DNA of 64,000 nt from Phycomyces nitens (taxonomy: Eukaryota > Mucoromycota > Mucoromycetes > Mucorales > Phycomycetaceae). Where the stretch lies: NCBI GenBank assembly GCA_022702545.1, contig JAHRBC010000002.1, positions 5,146,001 to 5,210,000 of the forward strand, given 5' to 3'. The notes beneath the pieces were generated by a model. The model saw only the letters and a list, made by a program, of their open reading frames with translations. It was not told the DNA's origin and made no database searches. Made by a program: the position numbers and the translations under genes. Position 1 is the stretch's first letter; the number at the start of each line of letters is the position of its first letter. Positions 11,710 through 23,531 of this stretch are shown here, one piece after another.

Positions 11710-12724
11710 TGATGCGTGTTGAGTTTGTTGTGAGTGAAAACGAGTCAGAAAAATATAGTAAATTGAATACCTCACGTTGACAATAACGAGGGTGCGATAA
11801 AGAATGAATATAACGGGGGTAGAACCGCAATTCAAAGACAGCAAGAGGACAAAAGAAGAGAAAATGAAGAAATAGACAGAGATATATGAACTTCGCTCGG
11901 GACAGTTAGATATATTCTTGACAGCAATGGAAACAGGGAGGAAGAGATATAATAGGAGAGGGGAACTAGATAATTTCACTCAGGACAATTATTAAAGTTG
12001 ACAGCAAGGTACTGGGAAGATACAGATTTGGACGGAAAAGGGAATTGGATGAAAAGAAAAATCAATCTTGGCACGAAGTATGTTTAGGAATTTCTATACA
12101 AGACAATTCACTAATTCAGGGACGGAAAATAAGAGAGAGATAACTGATAATGTTTATTGATTGAAATTTTGGTCTCTTATATAGACTTCGTAAAATGTTA
12201 CTTAGTGATAAATGGTGAATTGATTAATAATAAAATATAGGAATTGGGTGTGTGAATGAAAAATAGAATAGTATATGAGATAATGGATAAGGATAATAAT
12301 GACTTTGGGGGGAGAGGTATGAGATGATAAGACAAAATAAGATATGATAGTATGAGAAAATGGGATATACAGTGAAGGTGATAATATAAAAATGGAGGAC
12401 AATAATGATAAAGAAAATATAGATATGTGAGAAAAATGTAGAGTGAAGATAAGGATAAATGCGCACAGACAGGAACATGGGGAAAGAGAAAATGAGATAG
12501 ATGACAAAAGGTGGACACAAGAATGATAATTGAAATGCAGATAATGGGAGATAAAGATGGAAGTGTAAAGAGGTATATGGGTAAAAAGTGACTTGCGATG
12601 CGATATGAGTGACGTCGCCATATTGACTGGACACGACGTCACTCTTTCTGGCAAGGCAGTCTGGAAAAGGATGACGTTGCTTGCGAAAGTGGGCGAAGCT
12701 GGAAAAACTACAACACCCGTGTCA
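11710..12724 (-). mobile_element. Solo LTR-like unit (B2) next to tRNA-Gln
   Basis: 1015 bp, TGATGCGTGTTG...ACACCCGTGTCA, same family as 9083-10193 with an internal stretch missing. ATCA lies on both sides (11706-11709 and 12725-12728). TATA-like box on the minus strand at 12171-12186. Its outer end is 9 bp from the mature 5' end of the tRNA gene, which fits an element that targets Pol III genes. Confidence 0.7.
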
Positions 12725-12733
12725 ATCATATAT

Positions 12734-12805
12734 GGTTTCGTGATGTAATGGTTAGCATCTGAGATTCTGATTCTCATTATCCGAGTTCAAATCTCGGCGA
12801 GACCT
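12734..12805 (+). tRNA. tRNA-Gln(CTG)
   Basis: Full cloverleaf: acceptor stem GGTTTCG/CGAGACC (one G-T pair), D-arm ATG...CAT, anticodon stem TGAGA/TCTCA around the loop TTCTGAT (anticodon CTG at 12767-12769), T stem CCGAG/CTCGG with loop TTCAAAT, discriminator T, no intron, no encoded CCA. The A box (about TGATGTAATGG) and B box (GAGTTCAAATC) are present. Closely resembles eukaryotic tRNA-Gln genes. Confidence 0.95.
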
Positions 12806-12813
12806 TATTTTAC

Positions 12814-12819
12814 TTTTTT
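12814..12819 (+). terminator. Pol III T-tract terminator
   Basis: Six T residues 9 bp after the tRNA 3' end; an earlier TTATTT may also contribute. Confidence 0.75.
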
Positions 12820-12955
12820 GTCATTCTTGTATCAGACATTATTTTGATGAATCTGTAAAATCTGAAGATTGTCATTCCTGATCTAGGCTATCTTCCAATT
12901 CACTGTAAACATAGTCGAATTGGTCAAGCTTTAATACACAGGAGTATTCAAAATA

Positions 12956-13373
12956 AGAGAGAGGATAAAAGATAATTTTTATTGTTTTGAATTGGAATAT
13001 CTTATATATTTTTCTAAATGATTATTTATCTTTGACTATAAGAAAGAGGTGTCTAATGTTCTTACAAAATTATTATAAACGGATTACAAATTTCTGTAAT
13101 TACAAACAGATGAATAATCATTTCAAATCATGCCTCATTTGTAAAGACAAGTCACTAGAGCTTGTTTCACCAAAATTAGGCATGACAAGATGATTAACTG
13201 CAGTACTTCTTTATATGCAGTAACATCTTCCTGAGCATTAACCACAGTACAATGTCTCTTCTTTTATTAAAATATCATATAATAGCTACTGTAGATAATG
13301 CGCAGTATTAGTTAGAAAACTATATAAGATAACCAAAGTCATAATAATAAAAAGTATCTTTTATCCTCTCTTT
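12956..13373. mobile_element. 418-bp inverted-repeat element (MITE-like)
   Basis: Terminal sequences 12956-12980 and 13349-13373 are inverted copies over 25 bp with two mismatches (core GAGAGGATAAAAGATA). The interior is AT-rich. The small frame at 12987-13193 is not convincing. No clear target-site duplication. Confidence 0.5.
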
Positions 13374-13869
13374 GATTTTACATATACACTGGAAAAACGG
13401 GCTTGATTACCAGTGCGGAAAGATAAGTAAACAATAGTGTAATTACCTGAATTACGATAGACTCTACATATAATTCCACTTGAGAACAACCTGGTCTTAG
13501 CTGCTAGCAGTATGTCGTGATAATTGCTAGCATAATTATTGAAAGAGGTGCTGCAGCTGAGGTCCAGTAGCATTTTCGGCGGGTATATCTAATTAGATTA
13601 TGGGGGGATTAAGCATTTAAATGTGCGGTTCCGTTTTGAAAGAATCTATTTTGAGAGAATAACACTGTAGTATTTTACATCTTTACTACACTTTTTTCAT
13701 CCTCATAGTGTAGTATTTAATCTTCTTTATTCTTCTTGACCAATAATATATCACCCATTATTTGATTTCCCGTTTATAATTGATTGGTAATGTTTTATGT
13801 TTTTATTTTTATTAGAAAGAATAGAATGTTTCTAGGTTTAGGGTCTACTATTACGCCTATTCCTATGGC

Positions 13870-14603
13870 CTAGCCGTTTCTGCCCAGTTGCCTGCTGCTA
13901 TTTGGATGGAATATTTTTCTACATAAAAAATACCTGCAAAAATATGAATATCCAGTGATTTTTTGGGCTGCGGGAGTGTTCTGTAAAAGATAAAAGAAGT
14001 GTTAATGATATGGGGTACAAAGAGAAAATTTTTGTGTGTCAAAAGATACTTACATTGCAAGAGATGGGCAAGAGTGCACAAAGGGGACTTGAATTGTAAG
14101 GCTGGATGGGCTGTGTGGCGGGTTTTACTATAAAAAAGAGAATAAAAATTAATATGGGTGAACAGAGTGATGATATATTTAATTTACATACCAGGAGCCA
14201 AATGGGTTATCAAAGTAGGGGGCATGGTGTGCAAAGGAAGCCCAAGTGAGTCTATAAAACACATAATAATTATTAATAAATAGTCTGAATAATATTTTAG
14301 ATAAGTAAAAAGAGATTTATAAAGAATATTACCTTTATGATTACAATCACGAATGATGGAGGAGGCCGATGGCGTGAATAGAAAGGGCAGTCTACAATGG
14401 AATAGAGTCAGAGAGGGAACAAGTATGATTGAAAGAAAAAAATTTACCTGGTGCCAATGTCATCCTTACATAAGTTGTTTGGCCAATCTAAGAGAGAAAG
14501 TGAAAATAATTTTTATCATGATAACGGTACCAGTGAATGCGGCCAGTGAGTATTTGTCTAGATGGCCATTGTGGAAAGGATGAGTTGGAATGGGAGCGCA
14601 CAT
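13870..14603 (-). CDS. E2 gene C, unknown 138-aa spliced protein
   Basis: I predict six exons: complement(13870-13980, 14054-14127, 14192-14251, 14333-14391, 14448-14487, 14531-14603). All five introns are GT-AG (GTAAGT, GTATGT, GTAATA, GTAAAT, GTACCG donors) of 44-81 bp, and the joined frame runs 138 codons from ATG to TAG without a stop. A seventh, upstream exon ends at the donor near 14654 and looks non-coding in this frame. The product is rich in Pro, Ser, Thr and Asn with about nine Cys (SPLCALLPISCN, SYFCRYFLCRK); no domain, signal peptide or membrane segment is recognised. It is divergent from ORF2 and part of the element. An E5 copy shares the intron positions and the SPLC..L...CN string. 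Confidence 0.55.
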
Positions 14604-14899
14604 CTATGAAAAGAGATTAATTTGTGTGTATAAAGAGGTATAAAAAATGTCTTACCAGAGAAAGGCGCCAATATCAAAAAAGCAAACAAAAGGAAAAATA
14701 AAGGGAACCAAAGAAAAAGGAGAGAGTCTGAAAATTTTTTCACCTTTGAAGCATGCTGCGGAAAGCATGATGGATTGAGCCCAAAAACAATATCAAGGCC
14801 GATTTGCATCTCAGTGCTTCAAGACAATAGAGGAACATCTTTATAGTCATTCAAAATGCCTATATATAATGGCCTTTTTGATATTTAACCTCTCTTACC

Positions 14900-14902
<3 letters not shown>

Positions 14903-14932
<30 letters not shown>
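14903..14932. repeat. (CA)15 microsatellite
   Basis: Thirty bases of alternating A and C between gene C and ORF2 of E2, followed by three TTAC units. Confidence 0.9.
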
Positions 14933-14934
<2 letters not shown>

Positions 14935-15044
14935 ACTTACTTACTCACCCAAACAGTTTTTGTATGTATATTATATTTATTTTTATTTCAATTGAACAAA
15001 AACTAATAATTATAATCGAAATATACTTTATCATATTCTAGAAA

Positions 15045-16210
15045 ATGGTTAACCAAAGAAGAACAATTGCTCCTTGTCCCACTCCTGCTGGTCCTACTTC
15101 TGCTCCTGCTCCTGACATGGAACAGATTATGGCAAAGCTTTCCGAGATGGAAGGCAAAATGACAAACATCAAAGTGCAAGTGGGGTCTGTAAAGGCTCAA
15201 CTCAACGTTGTTGTGGCTGGTAATGCTTCAGTCATTAGAGCAATTGGTGCATTGGGTAGTGCCCATAACACTGTTCTTGTCAACTCTCCTGCCATTCCTG
15301 TTGCACCTGTTGCTCTTCTACCAGTTGTGCCAACCAAGCAGACAAACAACGATGTCTATGTAAGTAGCAAATTATATAGTATGTTATCAATTCATTATCT
15401 CATATACTGTGTCAGACAGCGATTTGCAAATATATGTGGAAGCCAAAGTTTTTGTCGAGAATAACTGCAGAGATCTTGGCAAACAATAACAAGACAAGGT
15501 GGAATACAGACGTTCCTTTCAACCAAAGTCCAAACAAGGAGTTAGTTGTTAGGATTCTCAACTACTTGGAGCCCAAGTTTGAGAGCAAGGGAATGAGGAG
15601 AAGTGACTTGCACAAGAATCTTCACACCAACTTCAGGAGCCAAAGTTCCAAAGACAAGAAGTCTTCTTCGGCAAAAGCTGCCATGAACACTTGTTCAAGA
15701 AGGGCAAACCGTGCAGGCGAGATAAGATATACTTTAAATAACTAATAAATATTTAATATCAAAGAAGCAGTATTAACTGAGAATTTTAGAGCCATTCTTG
15801 GCACTTGAATGCCTACCTTGACAATGAGGATGCAATCAATGAGATGATGGGCAAAGATTGTGCCAACATGATCATAAGGGAGGCAATGTCTGAGGATGAA
15901 TCTGATGTAGAGATATCTGAAAGTGGCACCAAACGTGTCATCCGTACTGTTCGCCCAGGATGGAGAAGTGATGAGGTAAATAATAATAAGGCAATAACTG
16001 GGTTACGTGTCTGAATTGTTATATAAAATATTAATACTTGTATTTCAGTTTAATAGACTCATCACTATTGTTGACTCTCATGTCCTTGATGGAATGGGTT
16101 TGCATTCCCATCAATTCTTGCCTCGGGTTTTTAAGAGTGTGTCAAACTCAGCGGCCCCAAATGATATGGTTTCCCACCTCCCACAGTGGGCTTTTAGAAA
16201 CGATATATAA
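15045..16210 (+). CDS. E2 ORF2, accessory protein with RPGWRSDE motif
   Basis: Exons about 15045-15359, 15416-~15723, 15790-15975 and 16049-16210. Exon 1 opens with a Pro/Ala-rich stretch, then a heptad-like helix (MEQIMAKLSEMEGKMTNI), and ends NDVY. Exon 2 starts KYMWKPKFLSRI and ends in a basic region (CSRRANRAG). Exon 3 holds DEDAINEMMG-like sequence, a SEDESDVEISES acidic patch and TVRPGWRSDE. Exon 4 ends LPQWAFRNDI. The donor of the second intron is not a clear GT here, whereas E5 has GTATGT at the matching place, so E2 ORF2 may no longer splice properly. Function unknown. Confidence 0.65.
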
Positions 16211-16338
16211 ATAAAGTTGTTGTTTATATTTTCTCACCCACTTCCCCAAGAACGTAATACTGTCAATATATATAAAGTGTATTTTTGGTGCCTTAATTTT
16301 GGTTATCTTTAAAAGAAGAAGATATTTTTTATTTTATA

Positions 16339-19300
16339 TTAGGCACAGATTTTTTTTGGAAGAGGGATGACAAGCATCATTCTCTTATTAGTTCGAGTGA
16401 TGTGCTCTCCAATGGCAACTTCTAACAAAATCCTGTGTACTGGCAAGATGCTGTTATGATCAGGCCTGGAATATTTGTTTTTGCAAACCTCAACACCTTC
16501 ATCCTCACGCGATCTGTTAGAGGTTGTTGCAAACTATCTAACAAATGCGAATACATGTTGATTTTCATGAACCATGCAAGTCCAGTGGTTGGTACTAGTT
16601 GATGGCGGCGTGAACTTATGAATAAAGAGATATTGGATCTGGCTGGTATATGCGTTTACTGTCTGATCATTACTACCAACATATAACACCTGTATATAGG
16701 ATCCATGGTTGCCTAATCCATTTGCTCCACGGTAGACTTGGCCAAGTAGATTGATCGACTTCAACTTCATTATTTGATCGTCTACAAATGAGAACCGAGA
16801 AGAAGCTTCCTGATAGCTGGTGAGTTTGGCGATGCCATATTGCTCTCTGTAATAACTCAACAAATGAGGATAGTCTACATCCCCCATTGACGTTGTCTTT
16901 CCAAGTTGCAGAGGAAAGGCTGAGGAAGGAAGAGGTTCATTGCCATTAACAGAGATCTCTGAATTCAAGGAAGAGTCCAAGAAGTGCTGCAAGTTGAATC
17001 AGTGTTGGGTGTCTGGTACAGTGACAGGTGAAAGGGTGGGTTAGGAGACAAGCTTGGCAAAGACAGAAGAGAATGGGATTTTACTGGAGTATCCAAGGAC
17101 TGCTTGCACATAATCAGCCTTGTACGATTCTTCAACAAAATTCCTCATATACGTTGCCTCAAAACTATCCTTTCTGTTAGTGCTCACGTTCTTTAGCAAA
17201 CCATTGTATTGCTCGAACCTAAAGAGCCAATAGCCATACACTGGTCCAAAATCATGAATAGTCTTGCGAAGATAGAGGTGCAGATGCATATTGCAGGTGA
17301 GGACACTAGGAGGGTAAAGACACTCACACTTTTGACAGAATTTCTCTAGGTAGTCATGGGCATCGTCAAGTTCTTCAAATAATAGGGATGGCTTTACAAG
17401 GAGACGGCAGGCATTGACAAAGTCCATCCAGTTTCTGAACTTGTCATTGTTGAGAACATCTTTCAGCAAGACGGGAGAGTATGCCAGCACCCAGGACTTC
17501 CATTCGTCAGCTTTCATAAATGAAAACCCTTTTCCAATTTTTGCTGTCAATGAACTGTACGAGGCTGGGAGAGTCATTTTCTTGGCGATTTGCTGCATGT
17601 CGTTCAGTTGTCCACTATTGATATCACCACCAGCAATCCACTTTTCCATCATTCTCTTTGCCGTGCCCAGAAAGAGATTGTGCATGGGATCAATGATCGT
17701 TCCACGTACTAGATCAAAGTATCCAAGGCAATGCAGCTGCAACCATCGAACACCATTTTCGATCTTCAGCTGATGCCTTTCTGAGGGTGTACTAGCACTC
17801 TTCCACACCTCAGCATGCACCCTGTTTTTGACACCATGACAAATAGACCACTCCAGATAGTTGAAACCACGAAAGTCCACACTGCTTGTCCCAGCAAGAT
17901 GACTGAATTGATGACTGCATTTATAGCAGGCGTTGGTGCTATTGTGGGATGTGAATCCGCTTGTTTTCCTGGCTGCTGGGATATCACATGCCACCATTAG
18001 GAGTGCAGCATGGACGGTTGCTCCAGATCGATACTCAAAGGCTGGAATTGTCATTCCAACGTACAACTGCTCAAGGTCATCCACCAAAGGCTTGAGATAG
18101 CTGTTGATCTCATACAACTTGGGCTCCTTTGGTCCAGGCATTAGCCCAACCAAGACGACGTTCTCTGGCTTGAACCTTTCATCTCTGGGCAAGTTGTTTA
18201 TTGCCAAATATATGGCACCAGAGGAGTGGGTGACACCATCGAAGGGCTGAAACCAGTCGATGTTGAGAGTCAACAGAAGAGAATGAGGGCGGGCAACAAA
18301 TAAAAGACCATCACTGTCTTTCAACTCCTTCCACATCTTGCCATCGTAAACGTCGCACATGGTGTCTGCCACCTTCAGCTCGTCGTTCCAGAGGCCGATC
18401 TTCTGCTCGAAACCAGGATGAAGAAAGAGAACTTTGAGTGCATCTTTGACAGACTGATACACAAAGATTTTCTTTGGAACCATGGCACCAGACGTCGACT
18501 TCTTTCTCAGCTCACAGTTACAAGTTATGTTTGCGCCTATTTTCACAGAGCTACACAAGGGAGGAACGGAAATAGATTCTTCGTAGATCTGGTGGCAATC
18601 TGGGCAAGAAACGAATCGTTTGATATCTTTGGTGATATTGCTAAAACCCGTCATCTTCTGAAGACCAGCAAGACTTGTTGGTAGCTGAAAGTCTTGTCCA
18701 TAAACCATCAAGAGCTCATTGACAAACTGGATCAATACAACTGCGCCCTTGTTGACTGCATAACGGGATTCAAAAAGAACAATGAAAATGGCAATAGCCC
18801 TATGCACTGGATTTTTGGGCATACCAGGAGCACCAAAGGGTTCTGTTTTAAAAAAGGAAAATTATTAACACTCAATTTTGGCATGCTTCTTTATGATAGT
18901 TATTCAATACTGACCTTCGCCGTTGAACTCCTCAACATCAATCTCCTCAACATCACTCTCTTCATTGTTGCCATTGTCACTGTCATTGGCAATCTCGGTG
19001 TCATTGCCATTGACCTCATTGTCAGCCAAATCATTGTCAGACATTGGGATGGAATCCAAAAAAGGTAGGTTGGCCTGACCGCCCATTATTTCCATGGATT
19101 CAGATTCAAACATCAGGATTGCTACAAATATGGAATAGATTAGTTTATTGCCCTTAAACTGGTTTTCAAATAAATATTTTTTACCCTCAACATCAACATC
19201 CATAATGACACTTTGTGTGCCTGAGGTTCAATTAAAGAATAATGGTTATTATTGCGCAGTAAATATAAAATTAATACATACTACTCTCAGTTCATCCAGC

Positions 19301-19426
19301 CTCTTCAATTCTTGCTCTTTTGGTATGACGCTGATAATTGTGTCTGGATACCATAGAGAACCCTTCTTGGTTACCATTGCATTTGTTACAGTAACAGGCA
19401 GTGTTGTTTTGGGAAGCAGAAGACAT
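16339..19426 (-). pseudogene. E2 tnp2-type transposase, four stop codons
   Basis: Four exons, complement(16339-18842, 18915-19121, 19185-19220, 19285-19426), in consistent phase. Exon 1 encodes a zinc-finger-like CYCNKCNG...GFSMVSRHNYQRH. Exons 2-3 are acidic (SDVEEIDVEE). Exon 4 has LTLNIDWFQPFDG, DIPAARKTSGF, DPMHNLFLGTAKRMMEKW and the C-terminal LPVHRILLE block. Stops: TGA 19292-19294, TAA 17041-17043, TGA 16999-17001 and TAG 16534-16536, most explained by CGA to TGA or TGG to TAG. The large exon is 2504 nt, the same length as in E3, so there has been no net indel in a much-diverged copy. Confidence 0.85.
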
Positions 19427-20391
19427 ATTTTGTGTGATTCAATTGTAAGATAAAAAAAGAAACAAGTGTTTCATATGTTTTATTTGCTGTCAATTTATAG
19501 ACAAAAAAAAACTATTGTATTTTACTTGTTTGCCCGAACCAATAGGATCTGTTAAAAAGTATTTTTTTATTTGAATAAAAAAAATCTTCTGAGTTGAAAA
19601 AAAGGCCTATATTTCCTACACCTTAAAGTACTCTTGGTGCACTAGTAATCCAGCCCATTTTTCCAGTGTACTTGTTGCACTGGAAAGAAACTTGGCTGTC
19701 AAACCGAATGTGGAACCAGTCTGTTCAAGTCTGGAACAACTACTGGATTGACTGCAAAGCACACATTTGTGTATAACTCGCTGAAAACGGCCTTGGCAAA
19801 GCCTTTCAAGTGTCACTGCAAAAAATACCCGATTTCAACTCTGAATACATCAATTGAAATGAGGGGAGTATAGGTCTTGGATTAGCCATTTTCTTGATTG
19901 CTCACTTTAGACGGCGTTAAGAATATTTAGTAGTTCTATTGGATGGACATTAGAATATGTCTTTATTTTTGTTGATTATTCAACTACAATATTTTCTTTG
20001 TCTTTTGCAGGTTGCGAAATTAATATTCTTGGGGATGTTGAAAATAAATTATCAAATATGGGCAAGAGTGCACAGCTGAGACTACTTGAAATATATATTT
20101 AGTTAAAGTATATTTTAATGACAATGTACTTTGGTTAATGAAGAGTTGGAGAAATAGACATGATATCATATTATTAAAAGATGTATATACAAAACAACTA
20201 CTTGGTATATAGTCATATATTTAAAATGAAATAATGTCAATTTCCAAATACAATCATTAAGTGAATTTGTTAATATTTATAATAACGGCATGTACGTAAT
20301 GTAAATGGTTCCTGAACTATAAAACAAGCAAAATAAACTATGTTCCTGAACCACTTTTCTTTATATCAATCCTATAATCTCTTTAAACAAT

Positions 20392-23300
20392 ATGTACAAC
20401 ACTTTCAATAACAAAGTTCAATGCCAGTGCTCAGTCTGCTCTCTTGATGTCCAAGGATTTGTAGCAGTATCTGCCCAAACAGCACGAAGCCATGCTGATA
20501 ATGATCTTGTCAGACATTTTATGCAGACAGCTTCTTGTAAGTAATATATATATAATTTTTTCGCATTTCAAAGTGTAATTAAACATTTTAAAAAATATAG
20601 CATTGTCAGCTGAAGCAATTCAGATGGAGAATGACAATAACATGGAGATTGATGCCGAGGTCCATGATGTTGATGCTCATGTTGAATGTAAGTATAAAAT
20701 TTTATTCAAATTGCATAATAAATTGCAGCCACTTGAATATTTACTTTTTTGCTCCAAAAAAAAACAATAGAAAACTTACCTGTGTCTGTTACCAATTTTT
20801 GTTTATAGCTGAAAATGAAGATGAGGATATCATTGAGCTTGATACAATGGAAGGCTCTGAATATGAAGCTGAAGAATTTGAAGGTTAGTAAAAGTACAAG
20901 AAAAACATAGATATCATATATTAATATACAAAACCCAAATAGAACAATTCTCATCCTCCAACATGCCAGCAGATAACACCCATGCTTTCATTGCTGCCTT
21001 TGCCACCTTTTTCATATCAAAATATGTTGTAAACTCTGGAGGAGCAATTTTGATCAAGTTCCTCAATGAGGTTTTGGCGCACTTTGGCAAATCATTCTGT
21101 CTGCCATTGAGTTTGAGTGGTCTTTCCTCCATGACAGGGTTCAACCAAGTCTGCAAAGGTGTCCAGCGCTACGTGGTGTGTGGCGAGTGCCACAAGACAT
21201 ACATGGAGTTTGATGGTGTTCCCCAGTGCTGCAACTTCAGAAGACTTTCTGGCGGTATATGTGGCGCCGATCTCTTCAAGCCTTTGAGAAATGTAGCACT
21301 GCCAAAGAAGGTGTATATGTACAACTCCTTGATTTCTGCCTTGTCCGTTCTCTTCTGTTGCCCTGGATTCGAAAGCAGTATCAATCACTGGAGACATAGA
21401 CAGCAAGTTGCAGGCATGATGTTTGATGTCTATGATGGTGCCAAGTGGAGCAATCTGGAAGACAGCAATGGTCAGCAATTCGTGGCTCATGAATGATCAA
21501 TCATGTTGACTCTAAACATTGATTGGTTTCAACCTTTTGATGGGGTTACTTACTCTTGTGGGGCAATCTACATGTCCATAAACAACTTGCCACGAGACGA
21601 ACGATACAAGAAGGAGAACACCATTCTTGTTGGCCTCATGCCTGGCCCAAAGGAAGCCAAGACCAGTGAGATCAATCACTACCTCCGTCCTCTTGTTGCC
21701 GAGCTCCAATCCTTGTATGTGGGTGTGGTGATCCCTACTGTGCACTGTCCTTCTGGTGCTCTTTTCCTTGTTGCCTGCAACATTCCTGCTGCTTGCAAGA
21801 CATGCGGATTCACGTCCCAAATGAGCACCAATGCCTGCCACAAGTGCAATCGCCAGTTCTCCCGTCTCCCAGGGAATGGCGGTGTTGATTATTCTGGTTT
21901 TGTCTTTTCCAAGTAGGTGCCTCAAACTGAAGCAGATAATTGTCGTGATGCCCTGGCCTGGAAGCGTGCATCGAGTGAGGCAGACCAAAAGAGGATGGAA
22001 AAGGAGAATGGAGTCCACTGGTTGGAACTCGACAATCTTGAGTACTTTAATGTAGTCGAGTGCACCATCATTGACCCGATGCATAACCTCTTCTTGGGAA
22101 CCTCGAAGCGAGTGATGGAGAAGTGGAGATCAGCTGGTCTGATCACCAACAGAGACTTGGCCAATATGCAACAAGAGGCTGACAATATGATCCTTCCCCC
22201 AGACATGAGCACCCTCAAGAAGAAGATTGGCAAGGACTTCCTGTTCATGAAGGCCAACGAATGGAAGTCCTGGTGCCTGGTATACTCGCCTGTCCTCTTG
22301 AAAGACCAGTTGCCAAGGGACAATCTTGACAATTGGATTTGCTTCATCAGTGCCTGTCAATACTTGTTCAAGCCCAGCATATCAGAAGATGAGTTAGCTA
22401 AAGCCCATTTCTGTTTGGAGTTGTTTGGACAAGGATGTCAGAACTTGTATGGTGCAGATTTTATCTCACCTAACATGCATCTACATCTGCATCTTCATGA
22501 GACGATTGTCAACTTTGGGCCAGTATATGGCTATTGGCTTTTCAGCTTTGAGAGGTACAATGGTGTACTGAAGAACTACACGATGAACAAGAGAGATGGC
22601 TTTGAGGCCATATTCATGCAAAAATATCTTGAGGACTCTTGCAAGGTTGATATTGCTTGTAGAATGATGGCCGTAATTGGAAATGCATTGTATATTGCAT
22701 TGCTTTCTGAACTCGTCGAGTTTACTCCTCCTCCTGCTATAATTGTCCATGCATCCACTGCAACCACCACTGTCACCACCGCCCCATATTTCCAAGTTGC
22801 TTCTCCTAGGTTTGACCTAAAAGTCTTTCTTGATTCCGCGCAGTTCAGTACTGTCAACATCAAAGGCAATGAACCTCTTCCTTTGTCGGCCTTCCCACTT
22901 TCCCTACGACAATATGAACGAATGGTAGAAGAAGAGTATGAGCATCTTCTTGAGTTCTACAGAGACTCCTATGACAATGATTCTCTTCGCAGTTACCAGC
23001 AAGCTTCGTTTGGCAATGTCTTTGTCAACAATATGATCCAGAAGTTCCTATCAATCAACTTGCTTGGCCAGATATACAAAGGGAGCAATGGTGCAGTTTG
23101 CCGCGGGTCATATATACAGGCAATCTTCCAAGAAAACAATGACCGTGGTATAAGTGCCTTTACTGGTCAGATTCAGTATTTGTTTGTCAACTCGCTTGTG
23201 AATCCCCAGACTCTTCAACCTGACAATCATACCTTTGCTTATGTCAAATGGTATAGGTCATCTGGTCTGAACACAAGAAGTGATGAAGGGATAGAGTTGA

Positions 23301-23446
23301 ATGAGTTTGCCTTTGCCCGAGAGGATTATCAAAATATCTTGCCAGTGCACCGAATCTTGCTGTTGGTTGCCATTGGTGAGCATACAACTGAGACAGGAAA
23401 TGTTAAGATGATTGTTGCTCCTGTTCTTAGAAAAATATATGCTTAA
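20392..23446 (+). pseudogene. E3 tnp2-type transposase, two nonsense codons
   Basis: Exons 20392-20536, 20601-20687, 20809-20883 and 20943-23446 join in phase to a 936-residue frame apart from TGA at 21494-21496 (VAHE*SIM, where E1 has Arg) and TAG at 21914-21916 (where E1 has Trp). Exon 1 encodes CQCSVCSLDVQGF...RSHADNDLVRH, a CxCxxC...H zinc-finger-like start. Exons 2-3 are Glu/Asp-rich. Exon 4 has NIDWFQPFDG, CNIPAACKTCGF, CHKCNRQF, DPMHNLFLGTSKRVMEKW, WLFSFERYNG and LPVHRILL. Both stops are single C:G to T:A changes, so the copy was lost recently in evolutionary terms. Confidence 0.88.
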
Positions 23447-23531
23447 AAATAAATATCTTTACCTATCCTTATCTCACAAAAGTATCTACAGCAAAAGATA
23501 GCCAAAAAATATAAAACATAAAATAGATAGT

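Larger units (their letters stand above)
13387..19668 (-). mobile_element. CACTA element E2, complete, 6282 bp
   Basis: Ends are long inverted repeats: CACTGGAAAAACGGG at 13387 and the reverse complement of CACTGGAAAAATGGG finishing at 19668; similarity continues inward for about 30 bp (GGGCTxGATTACxAGTGC). Inside lie gene C (-), ORF2 (+) and the transposase (-). The right flank (TACTTG...) is E4 transposase sequence, so E2 sits in or against E4. The left flank is not E4 and no 3-bp duplication is seen (ATA versus TAC), suggesting a later deletion. Confidence 0.85.

Noticed and set aside
8510..12777. Many minus-strand frames rich in Leu, Phe, Ser and Tyr that look like small membrane proteins
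   Set aside because: They are by-products of A/G-rich LTR DNA read on the opposite strand, overlap one another in several frames, and are not bounded by gene signals.
13384..19671. Target-site duplication for E2
   Set aside because: Flanking triplets are ATA and TAC; only TA is shared, which is not convincing. The left flank is not E4, so a deletion is more likely.
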